Positions 9,072 through 15,944 of a stretch of DNA of 35,107 nucleotides are shown here, in pieces. Every line of letters starts with the position of its first letter. The first letter of the stretch is position 1. This DNA is from Bacteroidota bacterium. Its GTDB lineage: Bacteria; Bacteroidota; Bacteroidia; NS11-12g; UBA955. The translations under genes were made by a program, and so were the position numbers. Location: contig CANFXY010000013.1 of the NCBI GenBank assembly GCA_947451105.1, positions 1 through 35,107 of the forward strand. Direction: 5' to 3'. The notes beneath the pieces are model-generated. The model did not search any database. It saw only the letters and a program-made list of their open reading frames with translations, and was not told the DNA's origin.

Positions 9072-9797
9072 TTATATGTTACCATCGTATTTATCCAATA
9101 ATTTGATTAGTACTTCAAAATCTTTTGGATACGGTGCATTGATTTTAAGCTTTCCATTTTTAGGACTTTCAAATTCTATGCTATAGGCGTGCAAGGCTAC
9201 CCGGTTTATCAATGGCTTCTCTTCTTCTCCTGAAATTTTCACATTCTTCTTAATTTTAGATAAGTAAGCTGGTTTTCCACCGTAAAGCGTGTCGCTTAAT
9301 AAGGGAAGATTTTGAGAGGCAGCATGCACTCTAATTTGATGCAATCGGCCGGTATGTGGACTGCAAGAAAGTAAAGAAAAGTGTTTGTATTGTTTGAGTG
9401 TATTAAATACGGTTAATGAGGGCTTGCCTTCCTTACGTGAGATTAGCACCCTCCTTTTACTGTCGGTATACAAAGGAAGCTCGACACTAAGTTCATTTAA
9501 ATATACAGAGGCATTAACAACAGCATGGTAAATTTTATGTATGGTTCTTTTTTCAAATTGAGCCGCGATAAATTTGTATGCTTCCGTGTTTTTAGAAATA
9601 AGCATTACACCTGATGTTTCGCGGTCTAGTCGGTGGCAAAGACTATAGTTTTCATCAATATCCTTGCACATCTGAACAACAGAGAGAAATTGGCTGTCAA
9701 AACGCTCGTGTAAGGAAGAGAGATTTGCAGGCTTATTAATTGCAATTATATCTTCGTCTTCGTATACAATTAGGTCTTTAAAGCGAATGGCAGCCAT
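9072..9797 (-). CDS. RluA-family RNA pseudouridine synthase
   Basis: This 241-residue enzyme isomerises specific uridines in RNA to pseudouridine. The family signature HRLDRETSGVML is at residues 55-66, with catalytic Asp58. It is preceded by the usual VYEDEDIIAINKPANLSS and followed by a GRLHQIRVHAAS motif that contacts the RNA. There is no N-terminal S4 domain, which is compatible with RluA/TruC-like members. The target, rRNA or tRNA, cannot be told from sequence. Its ATG overlaps the stop of the upstream exonuclease gene by one base (TAATG), so translation is probably coupled. It is the last gene of the rpsP operon and is followed by the bidirectional terminator. Confidence 0.92.
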   Translation of the reverse strand: MAAIRFKDLIVYEDEDIIAINKPANLSSLHERFDSQFLSVVQMCKDIDENYSLCHRLDRETSGVMLISKNTEAYKFIAAQFEKRTIHKIYHAVVNASVYLNELSVELPLYTDSKRRVLISRKEGKPSLTVFNTLKQYKHFSLLSCSPHTGRLHQIRVHAASQNLPLLSDTLYGGKPAYLSKIKKNVKISGEEEKPLINRVALHAYSIEFESPKNGKLKINAPYPKDFEVLIKLLDKYDGNI

Positions 9798-10567
9798 TAT
9801 TGATTGTTTAAAGTACTTAGTTTTAGCTGTGTTAGAACTTTCTTAGTTTGCAAAGGGAAATCACCTTGCATCATCCAATCGTAGTATCCATAATCGGATT
9901 TGAAAACATCTTGAACTCTTTTGCCTTTGTGTTTTCCGAAATTAAAGACTGCTTCTTGCTTTTCGTTGTATATCAATCTTCCAGCAAGGTCAACCAAGTT
10001 ACTTTGCCCGCTAAACTTATGCAGAAAATCAATATTGGGTTCTAGATTTGTATATTTTTCTAATTGAGATTGAATAATTTCCCAGGTTGCCTCAGTATCT
10101 GCTTTAGCACTATGGGCATTGTTTAGGTCTTTCGCGCAGTAAAACTTGTAGGCTGCACTTAGATTTCTCGGTTCCATTGTATGGAAAATCTTTTGAGCGT
10201 CTATGAATTTTCTTTTGGATGTATCAAATTCAACACCTGCGCGGTAAAACTCTTCTACCAGCATAGGGAAATCGAATTTATTGCTGTTAAAACCAGCAAA
10301 ATCACAATTTTCCAAAAAAGCATTAAGTTCATGTGCTTTGTCTTTAAAGAATGGCTCGTTGGCGACATCTTCATTCGAAATGCCATGTATCAATGTAATT
10401 TCAGGAGGAATAGGAATTCCGGGGTTAAATCTTAAATTTAGTTCTTGTCTAGATCCATCCATTTGAACCCGAATCATACACAATTCTACGATACGGTCCT
10501 TTGCGGTGTTAATACCTGTTGTTTCAAGGTCGAAAATAACAAGAGGTTTTGTTAAAATGAGTTTCAT
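9797..10567 (-). CDS. DnaQ-like DEDDh 3'-5' exonuclease with C-terminal DUF3820 domain
   Basis: A 256-residue protein. Residues about 8-170 form a DEDDh exonuclease: D13 and E15 in IFDLETTG, D99 in FNSNKFDFPML, and H152 with D157 in AHSAKADTEA, so all five metal-binding/catalytic positions are present. Residues about 209-250 (FNFGKHKGKRVQDV, then YYDWMMQGDFP) match the DUF3820 pattern often appended to such nucleases. It may act as a DNA repair or RNA trimming nuclease; a role as the DNA polymerase III epsilon subunit is possible but not shown. It lies 7 nt after trmD and overlaps the pseudouridine synthase gene by one base, within the translation operon. Confidence 0.9.
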   Translation of the reverse strand: MKLILTKPLVIFDLETTGINTAKDRIVELCMIRVQMDGSRQELNLRFNPGIPIPPEITLIHGISNEDVANEPFFKDKAHELNAFLENCDFAGFNSNKFDFPMLVEEFYRAGVEFDTSKRKFIDAQKIFHTMEPRNLSAAYKFYCAKDLNNAHSAKADTEATWEIIQSQLEKYTNLEPNIDFLHKFSGQSNLVDLAGRLIYNEKQEAVFNFGKHKGKRVQDVFKSDYGYYDWMMQGDFPLQTKKVLTQLKLSTLNNQ

Positions 10568-10574
10568 TGTATAT

Positions 10575-11246
10575 TTATAATAAATCTGGTCTACGTTCTT
10601 TCGTTCTCAATTCGGCTTGTTCCATTCGCCATTCATCTATTAGTTTGAAGTTTCCGGAAAGCAAAACGTTGGGGACATTGAGTCCTTTAAATTCGGCTGG
10701 TCTTGTATAAACCGGAGGCGCTAAAAGGCCATCTTGAAAACTATCAGTTAGGGCAGATTCTTCATTTCCAAGAACACCGGGCAGCAATCTAACTATGCTA
10801 TCGCTAATGATAGCTGCGGCCAATTCACCGCCGGTTAAAACAAAATCACCAATTGAAATTTCTTTAGTGACATATAATTCACGGATTCTCTCATCGATGC
10901 CTTTATAATGGCCGCAAAGAATAATCAAATTTTCTTTAAGAGAGTATGCGTTTGCATGAGATTGTTTCCAAACTTCACCATCTGGGCAAGTGTAGATTAT
11001 GTCATCATATTTTCGAAGTTTGCAAAGGTCTTCAATTGCATTGGCTATTGGTTCACACATCAAAACCATGCCTGCACCGCCGCCAAATTGGTAATCATCA
11101 ACTTGTCCATAGCGGTTAAGTGCATAATCGCGTAAATTAATTAGATTTATTTCAGCTAAGCCTTTGTCTTTTGCTCTTTTAACGATAGAATGGTTAATGG
11201 TACCTTCTATTAATGCTGGTTGCACAGTTATAATATCTATACGCAT
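10575..11246 (-). CDS. trmD: tRNA (guanine37-N1)-methyltransferase TrmD
   Basis: The 223-residue enzyme transfers a methyl group from S-adenosylmethionine to G37 of tRNAs that read CNN codons, preventing +1 frameshifting. The deep trefoil-knot (SPOUT) signatures are visible: the N-terminal [47 protein letters not shown] and [11 protein letters not shown], including the Asp proposed as the general base (in SFQDGLL). The length is slightly short of the E. coli protein but normal for the family. It starts 2 nt after the rimM stop, keeping the widespread rpsP-rimM-trmD order. The usual fourth gene, rplS, is not next; an exonuclease gene takes that place. Confidence 0.96.
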   Translation of the reverse strand: MRIDIITVQPALIEGTINHSIVKRAKDKGLAEINLINLRDYALNRYGQVDDYQFGGGAGMVLMCEPIANAIEDLCKLRKYDDIIYTCPDGEVWKQSHANAYSLKENLIILCGHYKGIDERIRELYVTKEISIGDFVLTGGELAAAIISDSIVRLLPGVLGNEESALTDSFQDGLLAPPVYTRPAEFKGLNVPNVLLSGNFKLIDEWRMEQAELRTKERRPDLL

Positions 11247-11248
11247 AA

Positions 11249-11746
11249 TTACAAATCTAGTATGCCATCGGGAAAGCGAGCAAATATCTTTTGTTCGGAG
11301 TGGTTGATTTCAAGAATAAAATCTTCATGCAATGGAATTAAAGAATCTTTAAATTCGTTGCGGAATTCAATTAGTACATTTCCAGGGTATTCAATTAAAT
11401 CTGTAATTGGATAAGTTTGTCCCGTTTCGTCGTTTACCAATGTATACCCAATTATACTTGGGGCTTCTTTGGGTTTTGACACCAAATCAAGGATTGGAAG
11501 CGAAACGATTTCATTAATTTGATCGATGGTGTCGAAATCTTTCAATTTCAATATAGAAGAATCTTTATTGAACGATTGAATGGCAAAGGGCACATACTTT
11601 TCGTTGATTTCAAGAAACAGAAAGTCCTTTGGTATAAAATCATCATCCAAATGAACGCGTATTTGGCCATTGAAACCATGTGATTTCAAAACAAAACCCA
11701 CCTTTTTGGTGGGTTTTGAATGAATATTGTTGACTTTGCTTGTCAT
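11249..11746 (-). CDS. rimM: 16S rRNA processing protein RimM
   Basis: A 165-residue protein with the RimM layout. The N-terminal beta-barrel begins [20 protein letters not shown], where the G-x-G-QI-RVH pattern is characteristic. A C-terminal PRC-barrel follows (about 95-165: [20 protein letters not shown], then [12 protein letters not shown]). RimM binds S19 in the 30S head and helps 30S maturation. Its place between rpsP and trmD is the normal arrangement. Codons about 10-18 form a perfect 10-bp hairpin followed by a T-rich stretch (11693-11717), which could lower rimM-trmD expression relative to the much more abundant S16. It lies 11 nt after rpsP. Confidence 0.94.
   Translation of the reverse strand: MTSKVNNIHSKPTKKVGFVLKSHGFNGQIRVHLDDDFIPKDFLFLEINEKYVPFAIQSFNKDSSILKLKDFDTIDQINEIVSLPILDLVSKPKEAPSIIGYTLVNDETGQTYPITDLIEYPGNVLIEFRNEFKDSLIPLHEDFILEINHSEQKIFARFPDGILDL
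11693..11717 (-). promoter_or_regulatory. Strong hairpin inside the 5' end of rimM, attenuator-like
   Basis: A perfect 10-bp inverted repeat (11693-11702 with 11708-11717, core CCCACC/GGTGGG) has a 5-nt loop. On the coding strand the right arm ends in TTTT, followed by GTTTTG, which resembles an intrinsic terminator. It lies within the first 18 codons of rimM, just after rpsP. It may reduce transcription or translation of rimM and trmD. Confidence 0.5.
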
Positions 11747-11757
11747 ACAAAAGCGTA

Positions 11758-12342
11758 TTAAGCTTCGGTATTTTCAGCAGCAGCTTCTGGAGCGTCTGAG
11801 CTAGTTGCTTCGATTGCTTCAGTTGCTTCAACTGCTGGAGTTTCAACTGAATCTTCAACTACTGGAGCTTCAACTTCTTCTACAACTGCGTTTTTAGCAG
11901 CAATAGCAGCAGCCCTAGCTTCTTTAATTTTAGCTTCAGCTTTTAGTCTTTCAGAAGCAGTTTGAGCTTTAGCGTTAGCTAGGCTATCGCGTTTGCTTTG
12001 TACTTTAGCTTCTTTTTCTTCAGTCCATTTAGCAAATTTTGCATCTGCTTCTTCAGCTGTAAAGGCGCTTTTGTTAACACCTCCATGTAAGTGGTGCAAC
12101 ATCATTGCACCTTTGTAAGATAGAATGGCACGAACGGTGTCCGTAGGGACAGCGCCTGTGTCTAACCATTTCACTGCTTTTTTCAGATCTAAGTTGATTG
12201 TTGCTGGGTTGGAATTAGGGTTGTAATCACCAATCCTTTCAATAAATCTACCATCTCTCGGAGCACGTGAATCTGCCGCCACAATGTAGTAGTAGGCTTG
12301 TTTTTTGCGTCCATGACGCTGTAATCTTAATTTAGTTGCCAT
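11758..12342 (-). CDS. rpsP: 30S ribosomal protein S16 (bS16) with long C-terminal extension
   Basis: The first ~80 residues are typical bS16: MATKLRLQRHGRKKQAYYYI, VAADSRAPRDGRFIERIGDY and AVPTDTVRAILSYKGAMM. S16 is an early-assembly 30S protein. The start is the ATG at 12342; the open frame upstream overlaps the promoter and has no S16 similarity. The protein is 194 residues. The extra ~110 residues are a charged helical stretch (about 95-150, K/A/E-rich) and then an acidic Ala/Glu/Val/Thr tail of low complexity. Extended S16 proteins occur in Bacteroidetes, so this is probably a lineage feature. It is the first gene of a five-gene translation operon, with a canonical promoter and a hairpin at the predicted mRNA 5' end. 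Confidence 0.95.
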   Translation of the reverse strand: MATKLRLQRHGRKKQAYYYIVAADSRAPRDGRFIERIGDYNPNSNPATINLDLKKAVKWLDTGAVPTDTVRAILSYKGAMMLHHLHGGVNKSAFTAEEADAKFAKWTEEKEAKVQSKRDSLANAKAQTASERLKAEAKIKEARAAAIAAKNAVVEEVEAPVVEDSVETPAVEATEAIEATSSDAPEAAAENTEA

Positions 12343-12357
12343 AAAATTATATAAAAA

Positions 12358-12379
12358 CGCAAGTTCTCCTGTTCTTGCG
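12358..12379 (-). promoter_or_regulatory. 5'-terminal leader hairpin of the rpsP operon
   Basis: On the minus strand CGCAAG (12379-12374) pairs with CTTGCG (12363-12358) around a 10-nt loop, AACAGGAGAA, followed directly by TTTTTATAT. Given the promoter at 12385-12415, transcription would start at about the first base of the stem. This could be an r-protein leader, an attenuator or a 5' stabilising stem. The purine-rich loop contains AGGAG. Confidence 0.5.
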
Positions 12380-12384
12380 GGGTG

Positions 12385-12415
12385 CAAAGGTAGCAATAAA
12401 AATGAGAAAATCAAA
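12385..12415 (-). promoter_or_regulatory. Canonical Bacteroidetes promoter of the rpsP operon
   Basis: On the minus strand TTTG (12415-12412) is followed by a 19-nt spacer and TACCTTTG (12392-12385), matching the Bacteroidetes -33/-7 pattern. It is the best promoter in the window, as expected for a ribosomal protein gene. The predicted start is near 12379, giving a leader of about 37 nt. Confidence 0.75.
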
Positions 12416-12651
12416 GGAAAAATGAAGAAGTTTACACAGTGCCTTATTCCTAATAACGCTCTATTTTAATTACTCTATCGTATATACATGTTTTAAGTTT
12501 TTAAAAAATATCATTAATTTACTTTGATTTTTTTAGTTCGGGATGCGGCATCAACGGGTCGTTCTTTTATCATTTTAAATACATGCAAGCTTATTCTATT
12601 TAATCCACTTATTAAATTATCAACATGTCTTTTTTGGCTTGAAAAATAAAT

Positions 12652-12659
12652 TACTTTTG
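12652..12659 (+). promoter_or_regulatory. Bacteroidetes -7 element for dnaX
   Basis: TACTTTTG matches TAnnTTTG, 24 nt before the TTG start of dnaX. A TTTG at 12633-12636 lies upstream but with a short 15-nt spacer. The AT-rich stretch between this and the rpsP promoter (12416-12651) shows no gene or clear structure. Confidence 0.5.
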
Positions 12660-12683
12660 TGGCTGATAATTTCATAACACAAA

Positions 12684-13793
12684 TTGGAAAATTTCATAGT
12701 TTCAGCTCGTAAATATAGACCTTCCGTTTTTGACGAAGTGGTTGGTCAGTCGCATATTACAGAGACTTTACTCAATGAAATTAACAACAACCATTTAGCG
12801 CAATCATTTCTATTTACCGGTCCTAGGGGCGTTGGTAAAACAACGTGTGCAAGGATACTAGCCAAAGTAATCAATCAAAAAGAGAATGACAATCCAGACC
12901 AAGATTACGCATTCAACATTTTTGAAATGGACGCAGCCAGTAACAATTCGGTTGATGACATACGGAATTTAAATGAACAAGTAAGGATACCACCACAGGT
13001 TGGGAATTACAAGGTTTATATCATAGACGAGGTTCACATGCTTTCATCAGCCGCTTTTAATGCGTTTTTGAAAACATTAGAAGAGCCACCGAAATATGCG
13101 ATATTTATATTAGCTACAACGGAGAAGCATAAAATTCTACCAACGATTTTATCTAGATGTCAGATTTTTAATTTCAAACGCATCCAAATAAAGGATATGG
13201 TTGAACATCTTAAAAAGATTGCCATCAAAGAAAATGTAAACGTTGACAATGAGTCTTTGCATCTTATTGCAGAAAAAGCAGATGGTGGACTTAGAGATTG
13301 CTTATCTCTCTTCGACCAAATGGTAAGTTACTGCAATGGTGAAATTACCTATGAAAAAGCTGTAGATAATTTAAACATACTTGACAGAGATTATTATTTC
13401 AAAATAACAACATCCATTTTAGAGCAAAGCATTGCTGAGGTGTTAAATTATTACGATGAAATTCTGAACAAAGGATTTGAGGGTCAGTTGTTTTTAAATG
13501 GCTTAAGCGAACACTTTAGGAACTTAATGGTTTGTAAAGACAAAGCCACGACGCATTTATTGGATGTTGGAGAATCACACAAATCAAAATACGAAGCCCA
13601 AAGTAAATTAACCGACTTAAGCTTTTTATTAAATGGATTGAATATCAACAATCAATTTGATGTAGAATACAAAAACAGTAAAAATCCTAGGTTACATATC
13701 GAATTGGCACTGATGAAATTATGCCATATCCGCAGCCAAATTAACAACGCCATCACTTTAGAGGAAATAAAAAAAAAAGTGATGAGTTCTTAA
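12684..13793 (+). CDS. dnaX: DNA polymerase III subunit gamma/tau, frame-0 (gamma-length) product
   Basis: The 369-residue frame-0 product is the AAA+ clamp-loader ATPase that loads the sliding clamp. It begins MENFIVSARKYRP, the standard Bacteroidetes DnaX start, at a TTG codon; no in-frame ATG lies nearby. Walker A is GPRGVGKTT near residue 45. The DEAD-like box VYIIDEVHMLSSAAFNAFLK, the sensor-1 region ILATTEKHKILP and LSRCQIFNFKRI are intact. The four-cysteine zinc module of E. coli DnaX is absent: the chain runs from ILAKVINQK to FEMDAASNNS without cysteines. Domain III follows (about 225-365). The frame closes 5 codons after an A10 run, whereas the -1 frame continues with a tau-like tail, so the full gene probably extends to 14392 and this is its short form. 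Confidence 0.93.
   Translation: MENFIVSARKYRPSVFDEVVGQSHITETLLNEINNNHLAQSFLFTGPRGVGKTTCARILAKVINQKENDNPDQDYAFNIFEMDAASNNSVDDIRNLNEQVRIPPQVGNYKVYIIDEVHMLSSAAFNAFLKTLEEPPKYAIFILATTEKHKILPTILSRCQIFNFKRIQIKDMVEHLKKIAIKENVNVDNESLHLIAEKADGGLRDCLSLFDQMVSYCNGEITYEKAVDNLNILDRDYYFKITTSILEQSIAEVLNYYDEILNKGFEGQLFLNGLSEHFRNLMVCKDKATTHLLDVGESHKSKYEAQSKLTDLSFLLNGLNINNQFDVEYKNSKNPRLHIELALMKLCHIRSQINNAITLEEIKKKVMSS
13769..13778 (+). promoter_or_regulatory. A10 slippage site in dnaX
   Basis: Ten consecutive A residues are read in frame 0 as ATA AAA AAA AAA GTG. Frame 0 stops at 13791-13793 and the +1 frame stops at once (TGA 13780-13782). Only the -1 frame is open, for 205 codons. Poly-A runs in dnaX cause transcriptional slippage in Thermus and ribosomal -1 shifting in E. 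coli. GAGGAA lies just upstream (13761-13766). A weak 7-bp pairing, 13785-13791 with 13821-13827, lies downstream. Confidence 0.7.
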
Positions 13794-14392
13794 GCAAGAA
13801 AGGAAATTCATCTCAAAAGAAAGAACTGGTATTACCTGTTCATGCGATCAAACCACCAGAATTAGCAGATAAAGCCTTAAGTTTTCCAAAGATTCCAAAG
13901 AAGAATCAAAACGGAGGGCCTCCAATACAAATAAGCAGCGCAGAAATTCTTGAGAAAGAAGAAGATATTCCAATTAGAGAGATTGAGGCTCAAATAGAGG
14001 AAGTCATAGAGCAAATATCTGATGAGGTTATTATAGCCCCAGAATTAAACCAAGAAAATGTTGTTAAAGCTTTTGCCTTATTTGCGGTTAAACAAAAAGT
14101 ATCCATCGTTTCTTTAATCAAGCTGTTAATTCCTGATATCAAAGGTAAACAAGTTTTTGTAACCATGACTGTTCAGCAGGAAGAGTTTATTGGTGAAGTG
14201 AAAATAGATTGGCAAGCATTTTTGAAAAAGTATTTCAATGACCCCGAAATTACTTTGCAATTTGCGATTGATGAAACTGCTAACACAACGAGAAAAGCCT
14301 ATACGTCATCAGAGCAATTTGAAGAAACATTGAATGAAAGTGAAATTTTCAGAACAATGGTCAATAAGTTTAAACTAAAATTGAAACAATAG
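13778..14392 (+). CDS. dnaX: dnaX -1-frame continuation: tau C-terminal region
   Basis: Read one base back from frame 0, this stretch has no stop until TAG at 14390-14392 and adds 204 residues. The full tau-like product would be about 569 residues. The first ~90 residues are a Lys/Pro/Glu-rich linker (LPVHAIKPPELADK, IPKKNQNGGPPIQISS) and then an acidic helix (EIEAQIEEVIEQI). The last ~130 form a compact alpha/beta region (VVKAFALFAVKQKVSIVSLI, VKIDWQAFLKKYF) ending FRTMVNKFKLKLKQ, the type of ending seen in Bacteroidetes DnaX. In E. coli the tau tail binds the polymerase and helicase. An annotator finding only the ATG at 14165 would report a spurious 75-residue protein. Expression needs slippage at 13769-13778, unless the run is really eleven A residues. 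Confidence 0.8.
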   Translation, partial: SDEFLSKKGNSSQKKELVLPVHAIKPPELADKALSFPKIPKKNQNGGPPIQISSAEILEKEEDIPIREIEAQIEEVIEQISDEVIIAPELNQENVVKAFALFAVKQKVSIVSLIKLLIPDIKGKQVFVTMTVQQEEFIGEVKIDWQAFLKKYFNDPEITLQFAIDETANTTRKAYTSSEQFEETLNESEIFRTMVNKFKLKLKQ

Positions 14393-14395
14393 GAA

Positions 14396-15832
14396 ATGTA
14401 TATTAAAAGCTTAAAAGTTTTATTTTTATATGCATTTTTAAATCTAACCGTTCATATTTTTTTCATTAACCTTCCCCCGTGCGGTAGTCATGTATGGCGA
14501 CAATGCAATACACTGGGCATGAGCCGAAATTTCGCCAACGAAAGCATGGATATTTTCCATCCAAGAATTGACAGAAGAAACAACAGCGATGGAATAACGG
14601 GTTCCCACTTCCCTGCTTATGAATGGACCTTGGCCTTACTTTCAAAAATATTTGGATTTAGTGATTTGTTGGCTAGGATCTTCAGTTTGCTTGTTTTCAC
14701 CATTGGAATGTTTGGATTTTATTTGTTTCTAAGGCAGATAGAATTTGATTTTAAATACTCACTTATTGGTCCTTTAATTTTACTCTCTATTCCTCAGAAT
14801 TATTACGACAGCATGAATGCAATGCCAGACATTATGGCTTTATCATTGTCATTGTTATCGGTTTATTTTTTAACTTTTTATTTTCAGAAAGAAAGGCTTT
14901 TATTTTTTGTTTGGGGGATTTTGTTTTCTGTACTTGCAGGGTTAATAAAATTTCAATTTCTAATTATCCCACTGTCTTCAATCGTTTATTTAAAATTGAA
15001 TAAAAGGAACTTCATTATTTCAATTTTGGGCGCCATAAGTGTAATTTCCATTGTAATGCTTTGGTATTTTTATGCCATTGAGTTGACCAAACTAAACAAC
15101 CTCAGGGAATTTGGATTGTGGATCAAGTCTATTTCCGTTAGCGAAAAAATAGAGACATTAAAGGGCAACTTGATTTCAGATTTCCCTGAATTATTGTTGG
15201 GCTGGCCCTTGTTTATTTTATTTATTCTTTTGTTGAAACAGCTTGGAATTAAAGGACAAGTCAAGCAACAAATTATTATCGGTTTTCTTGGATTCCTGGT
15301 ATTTTACATTATTGCCATTGAGCGTATGCAGCACCATAGCTATTACTTTATTGCATTGCTACCCTTTTTAGTCTTAAGTATATTGAATTCATTCAGAGCA
15401 TCTGGATTGCCGTTTAAACTAATAATTCTTGTTTGCGGACTTAACTTTTTTTGGTCATTTGCTAGAATAATTCCATCTCGTTGGAAAGATGGCGGTCAAG
15501 GCATTCCTGAAGAATTTAAGAATAAAGAACAAAGGGATTTATTGTCCAGTAAAATGAAGGCAAGTAAAATCAGTTTGGTTGGGCCAGATGTTTCTGGTTG
15601 TGTATTTTTTTACTTCACTGACACGAAAGGTTATTCATTTAATAAATTCGATGAATTATTTGAAGAAAGAAAACAAGGCAGTGAATTTGACCAAATGTTA
15701 TCTTCAGGTTTGGATAAAATATTAATTTATAAATCGGATTCAACTGATAGGGGAATGGATTTAATAATGAACAAAAAATTGATAGATCGGGTTGGGAATT
15801 TTGAAATATGGTGTATGGAAAGGCCAGAATAA
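14396..15832 (+). CDS. GT-C fold membrane glycosyltransferase (ArnT/PMT-like)
   Basis: A 478-residue integral membrane protein with about ten hydrophobic helices between residues 5 and 360, then a ~110-residue soluble C-terminal part. The first extramembrane loop has GSHVWRQCNTLGMSRNFANE followed by FHPRID and HFPAYEW. This resembles the WRQ...ARNF...P pattern of a bacterial branch of the ArnT/PMT (GT39/GT83-like) glycosyltransferases, which use polyprenyl-phosphate sugars at the outer face of the inner membrane. The acidic DE pair of classic PMT enzymes is not obvious, so the catalytic base is uncertain. The acceptor (lipid, glycan or protein) is unknown. It begins 3 nt after the dnaX -1-frame stop and is probably co-transcribed with dnaX. 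Confidence 0.75.
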   Translation: MYIKSLKVLFLYAFLNLTVHIFFINLPPCGSHVWRQCNTLGMSRNFANESMDIFHPRIDRRNNSDGITGSHFPAYEWTLALLSKIFGFSDLLARIFSLLVFTIGMFGFYLFLRQIEFDFKYSLIGPLILLSIPQNYYDSMNAMPDIMALSLSLLSVYFLTFYFQKERLLFFVWGILFSVLAGLIKFQFLIIPLSSIVYLKLNKRNFIISILGAISVISIVMLWYFYAIELTKLNNLREFGLWIKSISVSEKIETLKGNLISDFPELLLGWPLFILFILLLKQLGIKGQVKQQIIIGFLGFLVFYIIAIERMQHHSYYFIALLPFLVLSILNSFRASGLPFKLIILVCGLNFFWSFARIIPSRWKDGGQGIPEEFKNKEQRDLLSSKMKASKISLVGPDVSGCVFFYFTDTKGYSFNKFDELFEERKQGSEFDQMLSSGLDKILIYKSDSTDRGMDLIMNKKLIDRVGNFEIWCMERPE

Positions 15833-15882
15833 ACTGAATATTTGAATGGTCATTTTGCAATTTAGCTCTATTTTATCGTGCA

Positions 15883-15890
15883 TATGTTTG
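15883..15890 (+). promoter_or_regulatory. Bacteroidetes -7 element for gldA-gldF-gldG
   Basis: TATGTTTG matches TAnnTTTG and lies 54 nt before the GTG start of gldA, predicting a ~50-nt leader. The nearest upstream TTTG (15854-15857) has a 25-nt spacer, longer than usual. Confidence 0.45.
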
Positions 15891-15944
15891 CAATATAATT
15901 ATTAAAATTCTCGTTAAATTCGCCAACCAATAACTTATTATACA

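Noticed and set aside
13785-13827. Stem AGTTCTT/AAGAACT downstream of the dnaX A run as a frameshift-stimulating hairpin
   Set aside because: Only 7 AT-rich pairs around a 29-nt loop; too weak to rely on, so I mention it only as context.
14165-14392. Separate 75-residue gene starting at ATG 14165
   Set aside because: The same frame is open back to 13778 and reads as the dnaX tau tail; the ATG is internal.
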